A stretch of DNA of 22,175 nucleotides from assembly GCA_002346535.1 (NCBI GenBank), contig DDZZ01000017.1, forward strand, positions 1 through 22,175, read 5' to 3'. This stretch comes from Opitutales bacterium UBA2995. Its GTDB lineage: Bacteria > Verrucomicrobiota > Verrucomicrobiia > Opitutales > UBA2995. This document shows positions 21,348 to 22,175 of the stretch, piece after piece; the stretch's first letter is position 1; each line of letters opens with the position of its first letter. Below the pieces are notes generated by a model. It was not told the DNA's origin and ran no database searches. It saw only the letters and a list, made by a program, of their open reading frames with translations. The position numbers and the translations under genes were made by a program.

Positions 21348-22175
21348 ATGAAAAGCCTAATAATAGCCGAGAAACCTAGCGTAGCCAGGGATTTGGCTTT
21401 CGCCTTGGGCAAAGTGCCCAAAAAGGGAGATTGGTACGAAAATGACGAGTACGTCATCAATTCAGCTGTTGGGCACCTTGTTGAGCTATACATGCCCGAC
21501 GATATTGATAAAAAGCTCAAATTCTGGAGCCTCAAAAGCCTGCCCATTGTTCCGGAGCATTTCGATTTAAAGCCCATCTCCAGAACCAAAGCCAAATTTC
21601 AAGAGCTGAAAAAACTGCTCAACCGGCAAGATATCGATAAGGTAATCAACGCTTGCGATGCCGGTCGTGAAGGGGAGTTGATTTTCACTTACATTGTGGA
21701 CCTGGCAAAGTGCAAGAAACCACTGAAACGACTTTGGCTATCGTCAATGACACTCGGCGGTATCCAACAAGCCTTCGAAAACCTGCGGAACGAAGATGAA
21801 ATGGTTCCATTGCAATCAGCGGCGCGCTGCCGCAGTGAGGCAGATTGGTTGATCGGTATCAACGGCACGCGAGCGATTACCAAGCGTATGTTTGGCTCAA
21901 GGGCTGGGCAAGTAGCTACGGTTGGTCGCGTTCAAACCCCTACACTTGCCATCGTGATGGAGCGGGAGCTTGAAATCCGCAATTTCAAACCACGCGGTTA
22001 CTGGCGCATCGTAGCCAATTTTGGCATTAGCAACGGTCAATACGAAGGGACTTTCCAAAAAGCCGACTGGAAAAAATCGGGTGACGATCAGGACAAAAAC
22101 GACAGGATCTGGGATTCCAGCGAGGCCGAGCAAATTGTCGAAGCCGTCAAACAATTCCCAGTTGCTGAAGTTTCT
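21348..22175 (+). CDS. topB: Type IA DNA topoisomerase (topoisomerase III-like), 3'-truncated by window edge
   Basis: The frame opens at ATG 21348-21350 and stays open to the end of the window, giving 276 codons of an enzyme expected to be 600-900 residues. It begins MKSLIIAEKPSVARDLA, the TOPRIM start with catalytic Glu8 and the AEKPS motif of topoisomerase III. The second TOPRIM motif is DAGREGELI at 104-112, equivalent to the metal-binding DxDxE region with DAxREGE. SEADWLIGINGTRAITKR at 163-180 and VGRVQTPTLAIV at 192-203 are type IA signatures. The active-site tyrosine lies beyond the window. The enzyme relaxes or decatenates DNA through a single-strand break. The topB rather than topA assignment rests on the AEKPS/DAGREGE form and lack of a longer N-terminus. 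Confidence 0.93.
   Translation, partial: MKSLIIAEKPSVARDLAFALGKVPKKGDWYENDEYVINSAVGHLVELYMPDDIDKKLKFWSLKSLPIVPEHFDLKPISRTKAKFQELKKLLNRQDIDKVINACDAGREGELIFTYIVDLAKCKKPLKRLWLSSMTLGGIQQAFENLRNEDEMVPLQSAARCRSEADWLIGINGTRAITKRMFGSRAGQVATVGRVQTPTLAIVMERELEIRNFKPRGYWRIVANFGISNGQYEGTFQKADWKKSGDDQDKNDRIWDSSEAEQIVEAVKQFPVAEVS

Noticed and set aside
1..22175. CRISPR arrays, intact insertion sequences, toxin-antitoxin or defence genes
   Set aside because: I looked for regularly spaced repeats, transposases, integrases and typical defence motifs on both strands and found none.

Overview
The window looks like part of a Gram-negative chromosome of the Planctomycetes-Verrucomicrobia-Chlamydiae type, most likely a marine Verrucomicrobiota (Opitutales-like). 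The reasons are an LpxK gene (lipid A, so an outer membrane), two secreted S1-type sulfatases, a Tat-exported Gfo/Idh/MocA oxidoreductase, the remnant of a PQQ-type sugar dehydrogenase of the kind common in these phyla, and rather few clear Shine-Dalgarno sequences. The taxonomic call is inference; no rRNA or tRNA gene lies in the window.

Region 1 (1-13918) is an accessory, carbohydrate-oriented block. It opens with the 3' part of a TIM-barrel isomerase-like gene on the + strand. A long minus-strand series follows, read from about 10200 down to 1162: a small frameshifted gene, a cytosolic Gfo/Idh oxidoreductase, a Tat-signal Gfo/Idh oxidoreductase, an Nramp-related transporter without the family's metal-binding motifs, a sulfatase with a CxAxR active site, the C-terminal stump of a third Gfo/Idh oxidoreductase, a second sulfatase with CTPSR, and an SDR dehydrogenase. 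A secreted beta-propeller lactonase diverges from this series on the + strand. It is followed by a flavin monooxygenase (minus) whose stop overlaps that of the lactonase, a broken PQQ-sugar-dehydrogenase gene and an intact DUF2237 gene. Taken together the enzymes suggest desulfation of a sulfated glycan outside the cytoplasm followed by oxidation of the released sugars (dehydrogenase, lactonase, isomerase). The substrate cannot be read from the sequence. Three or four broken genes show that the block is being remodelled.

Region 2 (14348-19975, minus strand) is a tightly packed housekeeping-like run: lpxK, an enlarged adenylate-kinase-like protein, an M29 aminopeptidase, an adenosine-deaminase-family enzyme and an RluA-family pseudouridine synthase. 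The last three are joined by 4-base stop/start overlaps.

Region 3 (20209-22175, + strand) holds a class V aminotransferase (alanine-glyoxylate/serine-pyruvate type) preceded by a 12-codon leader frame, then the 5' part of a type IA topoisomerase that runs off the window.

At least six degenerate copies of a short dispersed repeat with the core TGTAGGA lie at gene ends or in gaps. I found no CRISPR array, intact insertion sequence, prophage or recognisable defence system. The less ordinary items are the Nramp-related transporter, the atypical sulfatase, the coupled frameshifted mini-gene and the extended adenylate kinase.
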